Source: Ganoderma boninense (lineage: Eukaryota > Basidiomycota > Agaricomycetes > Polyporales > Polyporaceae). From it: a stretch of DNA of 64,000 bases. A model generated the notes under the pieces. The model did not search any database and had not been told where the DNA came from. It was given only the letters and a program-made list of their open reading frames with translations. Shown here one piece after another: positions 63,652-64,000 of this stretch. The position numbers and the translations under genes were made by a program. How positions within the stretch are numbered: position 1 is the stretch's first letter; each line of letters begins with the position of its first letter. Where the stretch lies: contig CM035304.1 in assembly GCA_002900995.3 (NCBI GenBank), forward strand, positions 6,587,875 through 6,651,874, written 5' to 3'.

Positions 63652-63886
63652 CTACCAAGGCGCAAAGCCGACTGAGGCGAGCTCACGCTCATCCTCGCCC
63701 ATCTCTGCCTCACCATCCTCGGGTCCAAGGTCCTCATCATCACTTTCATGCCGCCCATCCTCGTTGTCCTCATCATCCTCATCCGTAAGCTCCTCGTCGT
63801 TGCTCTCCAACTCCGGATCCGGTTCTTCATCATCCGAGCCTGCAGGACCTTCACGGTTGTCAGATATTACGACTGGCTGTCGAGTA
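63652..63886 (-). CDS. Acidic C-terminal ORF fragment
   Basis: An open frame without ATG, ending at TAG 63652-63654. It reads LPDLTRQPVVISDNREGPAG followed by SDDEEPDPELESNDEELTDE, DDEDNEDGRHESDDEDLGPE and ends ASVGFAPW. A TAA in frame lies just upstream, next to a possible AG acceptor, so this is a last exon or a relic. Acidic tails like this are frequent at the C terminus of basidiomycete transposases, but no transposase core is seen inside the window. Confidence 0.35.
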
Positions 63887-64000
63887 AGATCAGGGAGGAG
63901 GCTTTATGAGACGAGCAAGGGCGTCGACGAGCACTTGTGCAGCAAGAGCGGAGCAGGGCTCGACAGTCAGGCTGGAGACAAGATGTATTGAGCGAGTGAC

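Overview
This window looks like a GC-rich chromosome segment of a filamentous basidiomycete (Agaricomycetes; the exact order cannot be read from the sequence). The evidence is the gene style: many introns of about 40-80 bases with GTRNGT donors and CTAAC/CTNAC branch sites, lineage-specific BTB, F-box and MYND families, a secreted-type A1 aspartic protease, and a chromodomain Ty3/gypsy element. No bacterial features were seen, and no rRNA, tRNA or CRISPR could be supported.

Layout. Bases 1-9.6 kb hold the C-terminal end of a ubiquitin-peptidase-like gene, an F-box/nucleotidyltransferase-like gene, and a head-to-tail array of paralogous genes of unknown function (P family, about seven copies; the last is broken). 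The array is interrupted at 9647-21343 by a nested transposon: a roughly 1-kb non-autonomous hAT-type element (shared 21-bp ends, 8-bp target duplication) that took in a 10.7-kb Ty3/gypsy chromovirus (203-bp identical LTRs, 5-bp target duplication). The chromovirus has gag-protease, an in-frame UAG, RT-RNaseH-integrase-chromodomain, and an extra third ORF that appears to be spliced.

Bases 22-27.5 kb carry BTB/POZ genes (one intact, one truncated, one frameshifted) and a MYND zinc-finger gene. Bases 28.7-50.3 kb are an array of six copies of another uncharacterised family (F family, basic NLS-like N terminus) with a shared promoter module (CCAAT box, CACGTG, TATA). A 5.08-kb unit of this array is tandemly duplicated, and the two copies differ by 4.94 kb present only in the second. 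Most F copies carry independent lesions. Convergent to them are tails of a single-pass membrane protein family.

Bases 50.4-64 kb hold a membrane protein gene and an aspartic protease on either side of a 100-N assembly gap, a second membrane protein, a BTB gene with a nonsense codon, a third membrane-type gene, a wreck of a class I histone deacetylase lacking its catalytic core, and an acidic ORF tail.

The overall picture is a fast-turnover subtelomere-like or accessory region: tandem gene birth, pseudogenisation and nested transposon insertion. No metabolic pathway is encoded. Spliced coordinates are read by eye from splice signals and frame; those labelled inferred would need RNA data.
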